The notes: generated from the sequence alone by a model not told the origin. DNA of 64,000 nt from CAXXOK01 sp035353615 (GCA_035353615.1 DAOPZY010000006.1:1-64000); one strand, 5' to 3'; shown: positions 8,129-17,408, numbered from the stretch's first letter. Numbers and translations are program-made.

Positions 8129-9301
8129 TTAGCGTCTTAAATAGGCGAGGTTTTTTTCGATCAGCTCGCAGCGGGCCTTCACGCAGTCCACCGAGCGCAG
8201 GGGATCGGCTGGCGTTTGAAACACGTAATCCGTCAGGCGTTCCACGTCCGTTTGAGCCACATGCAGGCGGGTATCGCTGCTAGCGTAATAAATGTAGATT
8301 TCTCCGCTTTCATTGACAACCGCGCCGTTGGTAAACACAACGTTGCTCACGTCGCCCACTCGCTCGCGGCCCAACGGGCCTAACAGCATCCCGCCCGGCT
8401 CGGCGATGACGCGGGCCGGATCCTCCAATGCGGTCGCAAAGGCATAGAGCACATAGCGCAGGCCGGCGGCTGTGTTGCGCACGCCGTGGGCGATGTGCAG
8501 CCACCCGCGCGGGGTTTTGATCGGCACAGCCCCCGCGCCGTTTTTCGCCTCCGTTACGGTGTGGTAACGGCGCAGCGAGATAATTTTTTCCTCATCAATG
8601 ACCGCGTGGGTGATATCCGGGCATAGGCCAAAGCCGATGCCGCCGCCGGAGCCGGTTTCGATGAAGCCGTCCATCGGGCGGGTATAAAACGCATACTGGC
8701 CGTTTACGAAGGCCGGGTGCAGCACCACGTTGCGCTGCTGGGGCGAGCGAAGGGTAACCAGATTGGGTAGCCGTTCCCAGGTTTTGCAATCCCTGGTGCG
8801 CACAATCCCGGCGGCCGCCACCGCGGCGGACAGGTCGTTCACGGTGCGGTCCTTGCTTTCGGAGCAGAAAACCCCGTAAATCCAACCATCCTCATGCTGC
8901 GTGAGGCGCATATCGTAAACGTTGGTTTCCTCAGGGCAGGTGTCGGGCAACAACACGGGATAATCCCAGAAGCGGAAGCCTTCCGTGGGGCTGTCGCTTT
9001 CCGCAACGGCGAAAAAGCTTTTGCGGTCCGAACCCTCGACCCGCGCGACCAGCAGATACTTGCCATTGAGCAGGATCGCGCCGCTGTTGAAGGCGCAGTT
9101 GACCCCCATGCGCTGCATCATGTAGGGGTTGCTGCTCGGGTTCGCGTCATACATCCAGAAGGGCGGGGTATGCTCGCGCGTGAGCACGGGGTAACGGTAC
9201 CGCTCGTACAGCCCGTTGTAAAAATGCTGGTTTACCTCATTAGGGCGGGCAATCAGGGTTTCATACTCCGCCATCAGCACGGAAAAAGGTTTGCTTTTCA
9301 T
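8129..9301 (-). CDS. GH130 phosphorylase, 4-O-beta-D-mannosyl-D-glucose phosphorylase type
   Basis: A 390-residue protein, ATG at 9301 with GGGAAGGAA upstream, ending the mannan operon 20 bp after the second GH130 gene. Typical subfamily-1 features are 'GVNCAFNSGAILLNGKYLLVARVEGSDRKSFF', 'FWDYPV', and 'NVYDMRLTQHEDGWIYG', whose Asp is the predicted proton donor. The family splits beta-1,4-mannosyl-glucose with phosphate into alpha-mannose-1-phosphate and glucose (EC 2.4.1.281). The 2-epimerase encoded at the operon start would supply mannosyl-glucose from mannobiose. Cytoplasmic, no signal peptide. The length fits the subfamily (about 385-395). Confidence 0.9.
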   Translation of the reverse strand: MKSKPFSVLMAEYETLIARPNEVNQHFYNGLYERYRYPVLTREHTPPFWMYDANPSSNPYMMQRMGVNCAFNSGAILLNGKYLLVARVEGSDRKSFFAVAESDSPTEGFRFWDYPVLLPDTCPEETNVYDMRLTQHEDGWIYGVFCSESKDRTVNDLSAAVAAAGIVRTRDCKTWERLPNLVTLRSPQQRNVVLHPAFVNGQYAFYTRPMDGFIETGSGGGIGFGLCPDITHAVIDEEKIISLRRYHTVTEAKNGAGAVPIKTPRGWLHIAHGVRNTAAGLRYVLYAFATALEDPARVIAEPGGMLLGPLGRERVGDVSNVVFTNGAVVNESGEIYIYYASSDTRLHVAQTDVERLTDYVFQTPADPLRSVDCVKARCELIEKNLAYLRR

Positions 9302-9321
9302 AACCGTTCCATTCCTTCCCT

Positions 9322-10353
9322 TCAGCGAACGCCCAGTTCGGCGTCGCTTTCGCAGACAACGCTGTTTTGTTTGATATAGGTTACAATTTCATCCACCGTG
9401 GTAAAGGCAAGACCGACGACCGTATCCGCCGCGCCGTAGTAGATGGCGATGCGGCCGGTATCCGCGTCCTGCAAGGTTGCGCACGGAAACACCACATTAG
9501 GCACAAAGCCGCGCTCCTCATAGCTTTCCTCCGGGGTGAGCAGGAAATTGCGGCAGCGGTACAGCACGCGGCTTGGCTCCTTCAGGTCCAAAATCGCGCC
9601 CCCAATGGAATAGACAAACCCGCTGCAGGTGCCGCTGACGCCGTGGTAAAACAGCAGCCAGCCTTCGCTGGTTTCAATGGGCGCTGCGCCTCCGCCGATT
9701 TTTACGCTTTCCCACCACGCGTCGCCCCTGCCCATCACATGGCGGTGGCGGCCCCAATAGACCATATCCGGGCTTTCGGACAGGAAGATGTCGCCAAAAG
9801 GCGTATGACCGCTGTCGCTTGGCCGGCTGAGGAGCTTGAACATCCCGTCAATCTTGCGGGGAAAGAGCACCGCGTTGCGGTTGAAGGGGATAAACGGGTT
9901 TTCAATGCGCGTAAAGGTTTGAAAATCCTTCGTTTTCGCCATACCGATGGCCGCGCCGTAAAAGTCGGTGCACCACATGATGTAGTACGTATCCTCCACC
10001 TTTACCAGACGCGGGTCATAGGCATAGCGGGGCATGAAGGGCTGGCCGCGCTCATCCACAAAGTGAATTTTTTCACTGGGGATCGACCAGTGAATCCCGT
10101 CCTCGCTTTTACCAAGGTAGATGTGCGGAATACCGTCCACCTGCTCGCCTCGCAACACCGCGATAAAGCCGCCCTGCCAGGGGGCGACGGCGCTGTTGAA
10201 AACCCGCGCCACGCCCGACGCAGGGTTACGGCCGATGACCGGGTTGCCGCTGAACCGCCAAACAGGAGCGTGGTGAGGGTCCCCCTGCGGCCGCGCCTCC
10301 CACGGCATATTGGGCAGACTGCCGGCCGCAACCATTTGAACGCGTTGGCTCAT
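9322..10353 (-). CDS. GH130 phosphorylase, beta-1,4-mannooligosaccharide phosphorylase type
   Basis: A 343-residue protein; ATG at 10353 with AAAGGAG 7 nt upstream. Five-bladed propeller motifs of GH130 subfamily 2 are visible: 'ARVFNSAVAPWQGGFIAVLRGE', 'RYAYDPRLVKVEDTYYIMWC' (catalytic Asp region), 'RNAVLFPRKIDGMF' and 'WLLFYHGVS'. Such enzymes phosphorolyse beta-1,4-mannooligosaccharides from the non-reducing end, releasing alpha-mannose-1-phosphate (EC 2.4.1.319). Paired with the GH130 subfamily-1 gene downstream and a 2-epimerase upstream, this is the arrangement described for Ruminococcus albus-type mannan use. Cytoplasmic. Confidence 0.9.
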   Translation of the reverse strand: MSQRVQMVAAGSLPNMPWEARPQGDPHHAPVWRFSGNPVIGRNPASGVARVFNSAVAPWQGGFIAVLRGEQVDGIPHIYLGKSEDGIHWSIPSEKIHFVDERGQPFMPRYAYDPRLVKVEDTYYIMWCTDFYGAAIGMAKTKDFQTFTRIENPFIPFNRNAVLFPRKIDGMFKLLSRPSDSGHTPFGDIFLSESPDMVYWGRHRHVMGRGDAWWESVKIGGGAAPIETSEGWLLFYHGVSGTCSGFVYSIGGAILDLKEPSRVLYRCRNFLLTPEESYEERGFVPNVVFPCATLQDADTGRIAIYYGAADTVVGLAFTTVDEIVTYIKQNSVVCESDAELGVR

Positions 10354-10550
10354 AGCTGTTCTCCTTTGTATGTGAATCCACAGGGCTGAGGCCGAAGCCC
10401 GCAGTATGGACGGATCGCCGCCTGATAAAATAAGCAAAAAAGGGATGGAAACGCCGCGAGAGCCTGCCCGCAGGGACAGACGCGCGTTTGAACCCGAAAA
10501 CAGCCCGATGGCCGCTCCCGGCTATCGGGAAACCCGGTGGGCTTAGCAAT

Positions 10551-11573
10551 CTACACCTTGCCGGGTTCCAACGGGCGCGCGCTGGCCCGGTACACCATCT
10601 GCCCGCCGACCACAACCCGCCCCATGCGGTTGGCGGATTCCTGCATGCGCGCGATGATCATTTCCGCAGACTCGCGGGCCATCGCGTCCTGATCGACCGC
10701 AAAGGTGGTGAGCGCTGGTTGGTTGATCGCGGACTCCACATAATCGTCAAAACCGACAACCGATACGTCCGCTGGCACATTCAACCCCATGCCCTGCAAA
10801 CGCCGGATCAGTTGCAGCGCGGATTGATCGCAGTTGCACACAAACGCCGTGGGCAAAGGCGATGGGAGCGGATACTCCGCGTAAACGCCATGCTCGTCAC
10901 GGTCCGGCACAACCCAGGCGGGATCGATGGGCAAATCGTGCTGGAGCATGCTTTTGTAGTAACCGAGGTAACGGTCCATGATGGAGCTGGTCGCCCGGAT
11001 GGAGCCGACAAAGCCGATCCGGGTATGCCCCAGATGAATCAGGTGGCTGGTCGCCCGGTAACTGCCGTAGAGGCCGTCGCTGACCACAGAGCCGGCGTTG
11101 GAACGCTCGTCGTAAAAATCCAGACAAATGTAAGGCACCCCGGTACCCACGTTTTCCAGCATCTGAACATAATCGCGTCGCACTTGCCCCAGGATCACCA
11201 GCCCGTTGACGCGCCCGCCGCCCAAAATGACCGGATAGTCGCAGGCTTTTTCCTCCGCCTCGTTCAGGATGGCGAGCACCCCGTAGCAGTTACGTTCCGA
11301 AAGCTGCTGCACCAGTTTTTTGCACAACGACGCGTAAAAACTGTTGCCCTGCCCTAAAAAATGCTCGGGTACCAGTATGCCCACGTCGCCGTTGTAGTTT
11401 TTGGAGGGCTTTGGCAGCAGATCGTAACGGTAGCCAAGCTCCTGCGCCCTTTGGACCACGCGCTCCCGTACAGGCTCGCTGACGCCGCTTTTGCCCGCGA
11501 GCGCCTTGCTGACCGTTACGGCGCTGACGCCAAGGTCCCGCGCGATATCCCTCATGTTTACGTTTTGTTTCAT
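10551..11573 (-). CDS. LacI-family regulator of the mannan operon
   Basis: A 340-residue protein, ATG at 11573, GGAG 7 nt upstream. Residues 1-50 form the LacI helix-turn-helix (NMRDIARDLGVSAVTVSKAL) and hinge, followed by a periplasmic-binding-protein-like effector domain ending 'DVSVVGFDDYVESAINQPALTTF'. It sits inside the operon between the phosphohexomutase and the two GH130 genes, so it is probably the local repressor, sensing a manno-oligosaccharide or phospho-sugar. The dyad just downstream of the operon -10 (15020-15044) is its most likely operator. Confidence 0.93.
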   Translation of the reverse strand: MKQNVNMRDIARDLGVSAVTVSKALAGKSGVSEPVRERVVQRAQELGYRYDLLPKPSKNYNGDVGILVPEHFLGQGNSFYASLCKKLVQQLSERNCYGVLAILNEAEEKACDYPVILGGGRVNGLVILGQVRRDYVQMLENVGTGVPYICLDFYDERSNAGSVVSDGLYGSYRATSHLIHLGHTRIGFVGSIRATSSIMDRYLGYYKSMLQHDLPIDPAWVVPDRDEHGVYAEYPLPSPLPTAFVCNCDQSALQLIRRLQGMGLNVPADVSVVGFDDYVESAINQPALTTFAVDQDAMARESAEMIIARMQESANRMGRVVVGGQMVYRASARPLEPGKV

Positions 11574-11754
11574 GCCATTACTCCGATCGTCGCACCGAAT
11601 GCCGACTTCCCTTCCGCCGTGCCCAGAGGGTTTCCGTTGGTAGCCAAGGGGATGTTCCGCCGTATGAGGAGGCTTCGCCCGCCGGGCGCCGGTAGAACCG
11701 AGCTGAGGTTTTCTGGCCTTAACGCAGGGGATTACCTGCTTGGTTCAGGGCCGA

Positions 11755-13422
11755 TCAGCCCAACCAGCAGCGCGCATCGGCTTCCATTAAATCCAGCATT
11801 GCCTCCGTTTGCGCCTCGGTCGCGCCCTGCGCGGAGAGATACACCTTCACCTTGGGTTCCGTGCCCGAGGGGCGCACAATCGCCTTGCCGCAGGCGTTCG
11901 CGTAGGCCAGCACATCGCTGGCCGGGAGGCCGTCCACCCCGTTCAGATAATCCTTGCGCGCGGCGATCGGCTGGCCCGCAAGCAAGGCCGGGGGTTGTGC
12001 CCGCAGGGTTTCCATGCTGCGGCGCATTTCCGCCATCGGGTCCGCGCCGGCAATGTCAAAATTGAGCAGCCTAGTGCCCATGCGCCCATACCGGGCATAC
12101 AGCGAGGCAAGCAAATCCAGCAGCGTTTTTCCTTCGCCTGCGGCAAACTGCGCAAGCTCGCAAACGAGCATCGCGGCCATAACGCCGTCCTTATCGCGCA
12201 CATGCACACCCGCCAGATACCCGCAGCTTTCCTCAAAGCCGAACAGGTACCGTTCCGTTTGCCCCAGCTTTTCCAACCGACCGATTTCCTCGCCGATATA
12301 CTTAAACCCGGTGAGGGTTTCGCAAACCGCCACGCCGTATGCTTTGGCAATGGCGAAGGAAAGATCGCTCGTCACGATGGTCTTGACCACCTCTGCGTGA
12401 GCCGGCAAAGTCCCGGCGGCCTGCCGCGCGCTCAGGATGGATTCCATCAGCAACAGCCCGACTTCGTTGCCGGTCAGCACGGTAAAGCTTCCGTCCGTTG
12501 CCCGCACGGCCACGCCGATCCGGTCGCTGTCCGGGTCGGTGGCAATGACCAAACCCGCGCCGCTTTGCTGCGCGGTACGGATTGCCAACTCCAGCGTAGG
12601 CTTCAACTCCGGGTTCGGCTTGGGGCAGGTGGGAAAATCCCCGTCGGGGGCCGCCTGATCGGCTACCACAACTGTTGTGACGCCGGGCATGGCGTTCAGG
12701 GTTTTCAGCACAGGCTCCATTCCCGCGCCGTTCAGCGGCGTATAGCAAACGGTTACCGGCGCGCTTACGCCGGGATGCGCCCGGCATGCCAACGTTTTTT
12801 GCAGGTAACTCTCCAGCACGGTTTCAGGAATATCGCTCAGTAGCGTTGCGGCGCGCGCTTCCGCCTCGGTCATCCAGGAAAGCGTTTCGTAGGGCACGGC
12901 CTCAATCGCCCGGGTGATCGCGTCGGCGGCTTCTTCGGTAATCTGGCACCCATCCGCGCCATACACCTTGTAGCCGTTGTAAATAGCGGGGTTGTGGCTG
13001 GCGGTAATCATCACGCCCGCGTCGGCCTGCAATGCCCTTGTGGCAAAAGAAAGCACTGGCGTGGGCATCAGCCGGTCAAACAGCATTGCCTGAATGCCCC
13101 GGCCCGCCAGCACCCCCGCTGTAACCAGCGCAAATTCCCGCGAGCCGTGGCGGGAATCGTGCGAAATGGCAACCCGTTTGCCTCCCCGGCTCAGCAGGTA
13201 GGCCGCCAAGCCTTCGGTCGCCTTGGCGACCGTATACACGTTCATCCGGTTGGAGCCGACCCCCAACACACCGCGCAGGCCGCCGGTCCCAAAGCTCAGT
13301 TCATGCCCGAAGCAGCGGGTCAGCTCATCTTCGTTGCGCAGGATACGCGCCGCTTCGGCACGGGTTGTTTCATCAAAACGGGGGGAGTTTGCCCACAGGG
13401 TGGCGCATTGGTTGGCTGTCAT
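11755..13422 (-). CDS. Phosphohexomutase (phosphoglucomutase/phosphomannomutase)
   Basis: A 555-residue protein; ATG at 13422 (MTANQC) with AAAGGA upstream. All four signature loops of the alpha-D-phosphohexomutases are present: phosphoserine loop 'TASHNP', metal loop 'DPDSDR', sugar loop 'GFEESCGY' and phosphate loop 'RPSGTEPK'. The length fits the PgcA-like branch (550-580). Placed between the 2-epimerase and the GH130 enzymes, it most likely converts mannose-1-phosphate to mannose-6-phosphate, perhaps glucose-1-phosphate as well; substrate preference is inference from context. Confidence 0.93.
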   Translation of the reverse strand: MTANQCATLWANSPRFDETTRAEAARILRNEDELTRCFGHELSFGTGGLRGVLGVGSNRMNVYTVAKATEGLAAYLLSRGGKRVAISHDSRHGSREFALVTAGVLAGRGIQAMLFDRLMPTPVLSFATRALQADAGVMITASHNPAIYNGYKVYGADGCQITEEAADAITRAIEAVPYETLSWMTEAEARAATLLSDIPETVLESYLQKTLACRAHPGVSAPVTVCYTPLNGAGMEPVLKTLNAMPGVTTVVVADQAAPDGDFPTCPKPNPELKPTLELAIRTAQQSGAGLVIATDPDSDRIGVAVRATDGSFTVLTGNEVGLLLMESILSARQAAGTLPAHAEVVKTIVTSDLSFAIAKAYGVAVCETLTGFKYIGEEIGRLEKLGQTERYLFGFEESCGYLAGVHVRDKDGVMAAMLVCELAQFAAGEGKTLLDLLASLYARYGRMGTRLLNFDIAGADPMAEMRRSMETLRAQPPALLAGQPIAARKDYLNGVDGLPASDVLAYANACGKAIVRPSGTEPKVKVYLSAQGATEAQTEAMLDLMEADARCWLG

Positions 13423-13611
13423 GTCAATCGTCCTTTCAAGATGGGTTTGGCACGGGTTACGGAACCTTTCGCCTGCGATCCGCGGCGCTGTCTTTGGCCG
13501 CGCTGCGCTTAGAAATGCGGTAGCCGTCACCGCCCGCAAAACGGAGTTCTGACAGGGGTTAGCTTGCAGGCTTTGATGCGTTTGAACCGTCCGTACCTTT
13601 TTACGCACCTG

Positions 13612-14787
13612 TCAGAGGCGAGCCATCAGCTCAAGGCACATGCGACCGTTGTGGTATGGGCATTTCCACGGCTCCACAATCGGCTTGCGCTCCGGCGTCC
13701 CATTCGCGTCCACGCACCAGTACCACTCCGAACCCTCGCGCGGGTCCACCAGCGTGGTTTGAATGTAGCGCCATTGCTGGTCAAGCATGTTGAGGAGGCA
13801 GGCTTCGCCTGTTTTTTGCCACAGGTTGACGATGCCGACCGCGGTTTCCGCCTGCACCCACCAGATGCGCGTTGCGTCCTCTTCGCCTTCGGCACATTCA
13901 TTCAGCAGGCTTCCGTTGCGGAAGGCGCGCGTCAGCACGCCGTTGGCCAGCCGGCTGGTCCACAGCGCCGTTACCGAGCGTTCCTCCGGGTCCAGAACGG
14001 CACGCGCCGCCAGATCGATCAGCCAGGACGCCTCAATATCATGCCCATAGCTCTGCATGTTGAAGATAGAGTGCAGTTGCGGATCAAAAAAGACTTCCAG
14101 ACGGTTATCCCTGCGATTATACACCTTTTCGCCAATGGTGAGCAACAGCTTGCGCAGGCTGGCTTTGACGCGTTCGTCCCGCCCGGCCTCGTACAGGGAC
14201 GTATAGGCTTCCAGCACGTGGAGCATGGTATTCATGGTTTTTTCGGCCACAAGGCCGCGTGCCATCAGTTTGGGATTGTCGCTGAGCTTCTGATTGTCCA
14301 GAGGCTTAAAACTGCGGTCAAACGCTTCCAGATAGCCGATTTCATCCTTCATGCGCGTTTCGATCAGCTCATATAGCGCCATGGCGCGGCGCAAGGGTTC
14401 CGGCTCGCCCGTGGCGACCGCGAAGGCGGAAAGCGCATAAATCGCAAAGGATTGCGCATAGGTGTGCTTCATCGTATCTAGCGGCTGGCCGCTATATGTG
14501 CAGGACCAGTACACGCCGCCCTGCTCGCGATCCCAGAAAGAATCCATAAACGCATAGGCGTGCCGCGCGCACCGCAACAGCTCGCCGCCGCCCAGAGCGG
14601 TGTAGGCGCGGGAAAAAAACCAGAGGATGCGGCTATTGAGGATGCAGCCTTTGTCGGCCTTGGGGTCCGGATGCAGGTCAAAATCCACATAGCCGATATA
14701 GCCGCCGTTCTGTTCATCCAGCAAGCCTGCCCAAAAGGGAATCAGCTTGCGCGTCAGATGTTCTCTGGCTTCCTGTTTTACGTCCAT
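13612..14787 (-). CDS. Cellobiose/mannobiose 2-epimerase (AGE family)
   Basis: A 391-residue protein; ATG at 14787 with AAGGAG 8 nt upstream. It shows the (alpha/alpha)6-barrel motifs of the N-acylglucosamine 2-epimerase family: 'NSRILWFFSRAY', 'GGVYWSC', 'KHTYAQSFAIYALS' (catalytic-site His), 'SYGHDIEASWLIDLA' and 'IWWVQAETAVGIVNLW', ending 'WKCPYHNGRMCLEL'. These match cellobiose 2-epimerases, which turn beta-1,4-mannobiose into mannosyl-glucose. It is the first gene of the mannan operon, giving the substrate for the GH130 enzyme at 8129-9301. Cytoplasmic. Confidence 0.93.
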   Translation of the reverse strand: MDVKQEAREHLTRKLIPFWAGLLDEQNGGYIGYVDFDLHPDPKADKGCILNSRILWFFSRAYTALGGGELLRCARHAYAFMDSFWDREQGGVYWSCTYSGQPLDTMKHTYAQSFAIYALSAFAVATGEPEPLRRAMALYELIETRMKDEIGYLEAFDRSFKPLDNQKLSDNPKLMARGLVAEKTMNTMLHVLEAYTSLYEAGRDERVKASLRKLLLTIGEKVYNRRDNRLEVFFDPQLHSIFNMQSYGHDIEASWLIDLAARAVLDPEERSVTALWTSRLANGVLTRAFRNGSLLNECAEGEEDATRIWWVQAETAVGIVNLWQKTGEACLLNMLDQQWRYIQTTLVDPREGSEWYWCVDANGTPERKPIVEPWKCPYHNGRMCLELMARL

Positions 14788-15019
14788 GGTACCGTCTCCT
14801 TCGCTGTGAGGCTGCCTGCGTACGCGGCTCATGGGAGCCGAAGCATGCCCGTTTTGTGATGCGGACCGAAGCGGGGGGCTTAGCGCCGCAGATGGAGTGC
14901 ATGCGGCTTGGCTTAACCGATGGCTCAACTTTGCGCCGAACCCTTTTGCGATAACGGATAATACGATGCGCCTGAATCCTGTGCATGCGGATGAAGAAAC
15001 CCGAATGTTTACTCCGTTC

Positions 15020-15075
15020 TGTTAAGCTAACGAAAAACCTAACAGTAATTATACCTTGATGCGTACGGTTGTCAA
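15020..15075 (-). promoter_or_regulatory. Mannan operon promoter with downstream dyad
   Basis: Minus-strand TTGACA (15070-15075), 16-nt spacer, TATAAT (15048-15053). Immediately downstream, covering the expected start site, is a gapped dyad beginning TGTTA and ending TAACA (15020-15044). Its place suits a LacI-type roadblock repressor, probably the product of the gene at 10551-11573. Confidence 0.75.
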
Positions 15076-15367
15076 GAGCCGTGGTCACGTTCCAGGTGAT
15101 ACGTTAAACCTTTTCAAATGTCGCCAATGACTGTACTTTGAGGATTGTTGTAATCGCTTGAAAAACTGCGATTGCGCGAAATTTTACCAAATCATATGCC
15201 TGCGTAAATTGTAAGCATTTGTTAAGTAATAATCTGCTTACAGATCGGGAACATCGCGCCGCCATACCGGCAGTGAAAACAGTTGAAGCTGGCGCACGTT
15301 TCAGATGAGGGTAGCTGAGGCGAGCGCTTTTTTTGGCACAACAGACCCATTGCGCCGGGAGTGAAAT

Positions 15368-15394
15368 ATGCGGATCGCTCATCCGCATGTTTTT
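15368..15394 (+). terminator. Plus-strand terminator-like hairpin with no gene in front
   Basis: ATGCGGAT (15368-15375) pairs with ATCCGCAT (15381-15388) across a 5-nt loop and is followed by GTTTTT. On the plus strand this is a good intrinsic terminator, but no plus-strand gene precedes it, which hints at a short untranslated RNA ending here. Confidence 0.5.
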
Positions 15395-15404
15395 AAGCTA
15401 AAGA

Positions 15405-15431
15405 AAGGCCGCGCCTGTACAGACCGGCCTT
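15405..15431 (-). terminator. Secondary hairpin downstream of opp operon
   Basis: AAGGCCG (15405-15411) pairs with CGGCCTT (15425-15431); on the minus strand the sequence after it is TCTTTAGC. It could catch read-through from the opp operon past its main terminator. Confidence 0.35.
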
Positions 15432-15560
15432 GGGCAACCATTAAAAGCCGCAGAATAAAAGAAGCGGCGGTTAGGCGTTCTATTACAACCCCGGCAGGCA
15501 CGGCGCCCCTGCGCGCCACTGGAGCTTAGCACGCGAACCCTTGTCGTTGCGTTGTGCGTA

Positions 15561-15596
15561 AAAAACATAGAGGCCGCCCCCGAAGGGACGGCCTCT
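15561..15596 (-). terminator. Terminator of the opp operon
   Basis: AGAGGCCG (15569-15576) and CGGCCTCT (15589-15596) form a perfect stem; on the minus strand it is followed by ATGTTTTTT. It lies 16 bp after the stop of the oligopeptide-binding protein gene. Confidence 0.9.
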
Positions 15597-15611
15597 GAAT
15601 GGAAAGGTAGA

Positions 15612-17408
15612 TTACTCGATGCTCGCGTACGTCCAGATCACATCGCCGGTGTTCAGGCAAATGAGGTTCTTGACGCTCGGCTTGGTCATCTGGGGCTGCG
15701 TGTAGTAATACATCGGAGCCACAGCGCCGGTATCCATCAGCACTTGTTCCGCCTGAGCGGCCATCGCGGCGCGCTTGGTCAGGTCGGTTTCAGCCTTGAT
15801 GGCGGTCACAAGCGAGTCATAGGCATCCGCCCAAGTCTGGTTGCCGTTGAGGCCCCAGTAAGCGCCCATGCCGGCATCCTTGGTAACGGCGGTCGCCTTG
15901 GTGTATTCGCCCAGGTCGCGGCCAACGCGCGGGTAGTTGTTGCCGCTGTCGCTGATGAAGATCTCAAGGAAGTTGACAACATCGTTGAAGTCCGCGATCC
16001 AGCCCATACGAGCGGCCTCGGCGTTGCCCTTCTTGAGCTTATCCTGCAGGGTGGACCAAGCTTCGGTGTTGATGGTGCTCTGAATGCCGAACTTGTTCCA
16101 GGTCTCCTGCACGTACTGAATCACCAGAGCGTTGGCGCCCGCGTTGTTGAAGGCGAACTCAATGCCCGGGAAATCAGTGAACTTCAGGTCGCCGGTCGCC
16201 AGGGAGCCGGTGTACGCATAGCCCAGATCGATGAGGGTCTGCGCGGCGGTAGCCTGATCGGCGGTGTAGTTGGGGTTCACAGTGGAAGCGTCCTTGGTGC
16301 CGGTGTACCAGGTGCCGTAGCCGGTCGCTTCGCGCACGTTGGCGTTAAGCGCGTCGGACAGGCCCTGCGGATAGAAACCGGTCGCGGGGATTTGACCCCC
16401 CTGGGTTACGTTGGTGACCAGTTCATAGCGGTTCACCATCTGGCCAAGCGCGAAGCGGGCTTTGCTCTGCTCCTGCACGGTCAGCTGTTTGCCAAGGGGA
16501 GAGATGTCCTTGTAAACGTTGAACAGCAGGTACCAGGTGCCCAGGTTGTCCGCCATGACCAACTCGCCCGGATAGGTCTTGTTGAGGCGCGCAAACTCGG
16601 CGGGATCGATGGACTGGATGTACTGCACGGTGTTGTTTTCATAAGCGGTCAGGATGGCCACGTTGTCCTCGGACAGGTAGCAGTTCAAGCCGCCGAGCAC
16701 AACCTTGCCGGCATCCCAGTAGTAGGGGTTCTTTTCGAAGGTGATAACGTCATCCACGGAGTACTTCGTCATGCGGAAGGGGCCGGTGCCGATGTAGGTT
16801 TTCGGATCGGTCGCCCAGGCGCCGCCGTTGTCGGCAAGCTCCACCTTGACCGGGTAGAACGTGGTGAAGGCGCACAGATCGAGGAAGTACGCGCAGGGGT
16901 TCACCAGCGTAACAACCACCGTGCCGGCGGTGTCATCGGTGACCACGTTGAGCGTGCCATCCGCGTTCTTGGCGATGTAATCAAACAGGAAGCCGTAGTC
17001 GGCGCCCAGATCGGGGGACGCGGCGCGGTTCCAGCTGCTGGCCACTTCGCTGGCTTTGAAATCGCTGCCGTCGCTCCACTTCAGGCCCTTACGCAGGGTG
17101 AAGGTGTAGGTCAGGCCATCGGCGGAAGTGTCAACCTTCTCCGCCAGTTCGGGAGAAAGCACCACTTTGCCGTCTGCATCGTAGGAATGGCCCATCAGGC
17201 CCACGAAGGAGTTGCGGATGTAGTTGCCGCTGACGCTGGCGCTGTTGAGAGCCGGGTCCATGGTCAGGGGCGTGCCGCCGCCAAACATGGTGCTGGCAAC
17301 TTTACCCTGCGCAGCCTGCTGCGGGCGGGTGAGGAGGAATACCGTCAGACCGACGGCGATAACGAGAATGATAGCGATGATCCAAATGAGAACCTTTTTC
17401 TTCTTCAT
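15612..17408 (-). CDS. oppA: Oligopeptide ABC transporter substrate-binding protein
   Basis: A 598-residue exported protein with ATG at 17408 and AGAGAGG upstream. The N-terminus (KKKK, then hydrophobic residues 7-26) is a membrane anchor or signal; no lipobox cysteine is seen, so it may be tethered by the uncleaved helix. The mature part follows the SBP_bac_5 pattern: 'PLTMDPALNSASVSG', 'TYTFTLRKGLKWSDG', 'YIGTGPFRMTKYS' and a C-terminal 'APMYYYTQPQMTKP'. It should bind peptides at the cell surface for the permease encoded upstream. It is the last gene of the operon, 90 bp after oppF. Confidence 0.92.
   Translation of the reverse strand: MKKKKVLIWIIAIILVIAVGLTVFLLTRPQQAAQGKVASTMFGGGTPLTMDPALNSASVSGNYIRNSFVGLMGHSYDADGKVVLSPELAEKVDTSADGLTYTFTLRKGLKWSDGSDFKASEVASSWNRAASPDLGADYGFLFDYIAKNADGTLNVVTDDTAGTVVVTLVNPCAYFLDLCAFTTFYPVKVELADNGGAWATDPKTYIGTGPFRMTKYSVDDVITFEKNPYYWDAGKVVLGGLNCYLSEDNVAILTAYENNTVQYIQSIDPAEFARLNKTYPGELVMADNLGTWYLLFNVYKDISPLGKQLTVQEQSKARFALGQMVNRYELVTNVTQGGQIPATGFYPQGLSDALNANVREATGYGTWYTGTKDASTVNPNYTADQATAAQTLIDLGYAYTGSLATGDLKFTDFPGIEFAFNNAGANALVIQYVQETWNKFGIQSTINTEAWSTLQDKLKKGNAEAARMGWIADFNDVVNFLEIFISDSGNNYPRVGRDLGEYTKATAVTKDAGMGAYWGLNGNQTWADAYDSLVTAIKAETDLTKRAAMAAQAEQVLMDTGAVAPMYYYTQPQMTKPSVKNLICLNTGDVIWTYASIE

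Larger units (their letters stand above)
14788..15611. other. Long intergenic region with operon promoter and hairpins
   Basis: About 820 bp between the 2-epimerase start and the end of the oligopeptide-binding protein gene. It holds the mannan promoter (15020-15075), a roughly 250-nt leader ahead of the epimerase, a plus-strand terminator-like hairpin (15368-15394), a second hairpin (15405-15431) and the opp terminator (15561-15596). Between 15100 and 15360 the base composition is more AT-rich than the surroundings; no protein there is credible, and a small RNA is possible. Confidence 0.5.

Noticed and set aside
10488..11357. A 289-codon plus-strand frame opposite the LacI regulator
   Set aside because: Antisense to an intact LacI protein, no motif, no promoter.
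8129..15075. Reading the cluster as cellobiose use because of the cellobiose 2-epimerase family
   Set aside because: Two GH130 enzymes of mannose-specific subfamilies and no cellobiose phosphorylase point to beta-mannan instead.
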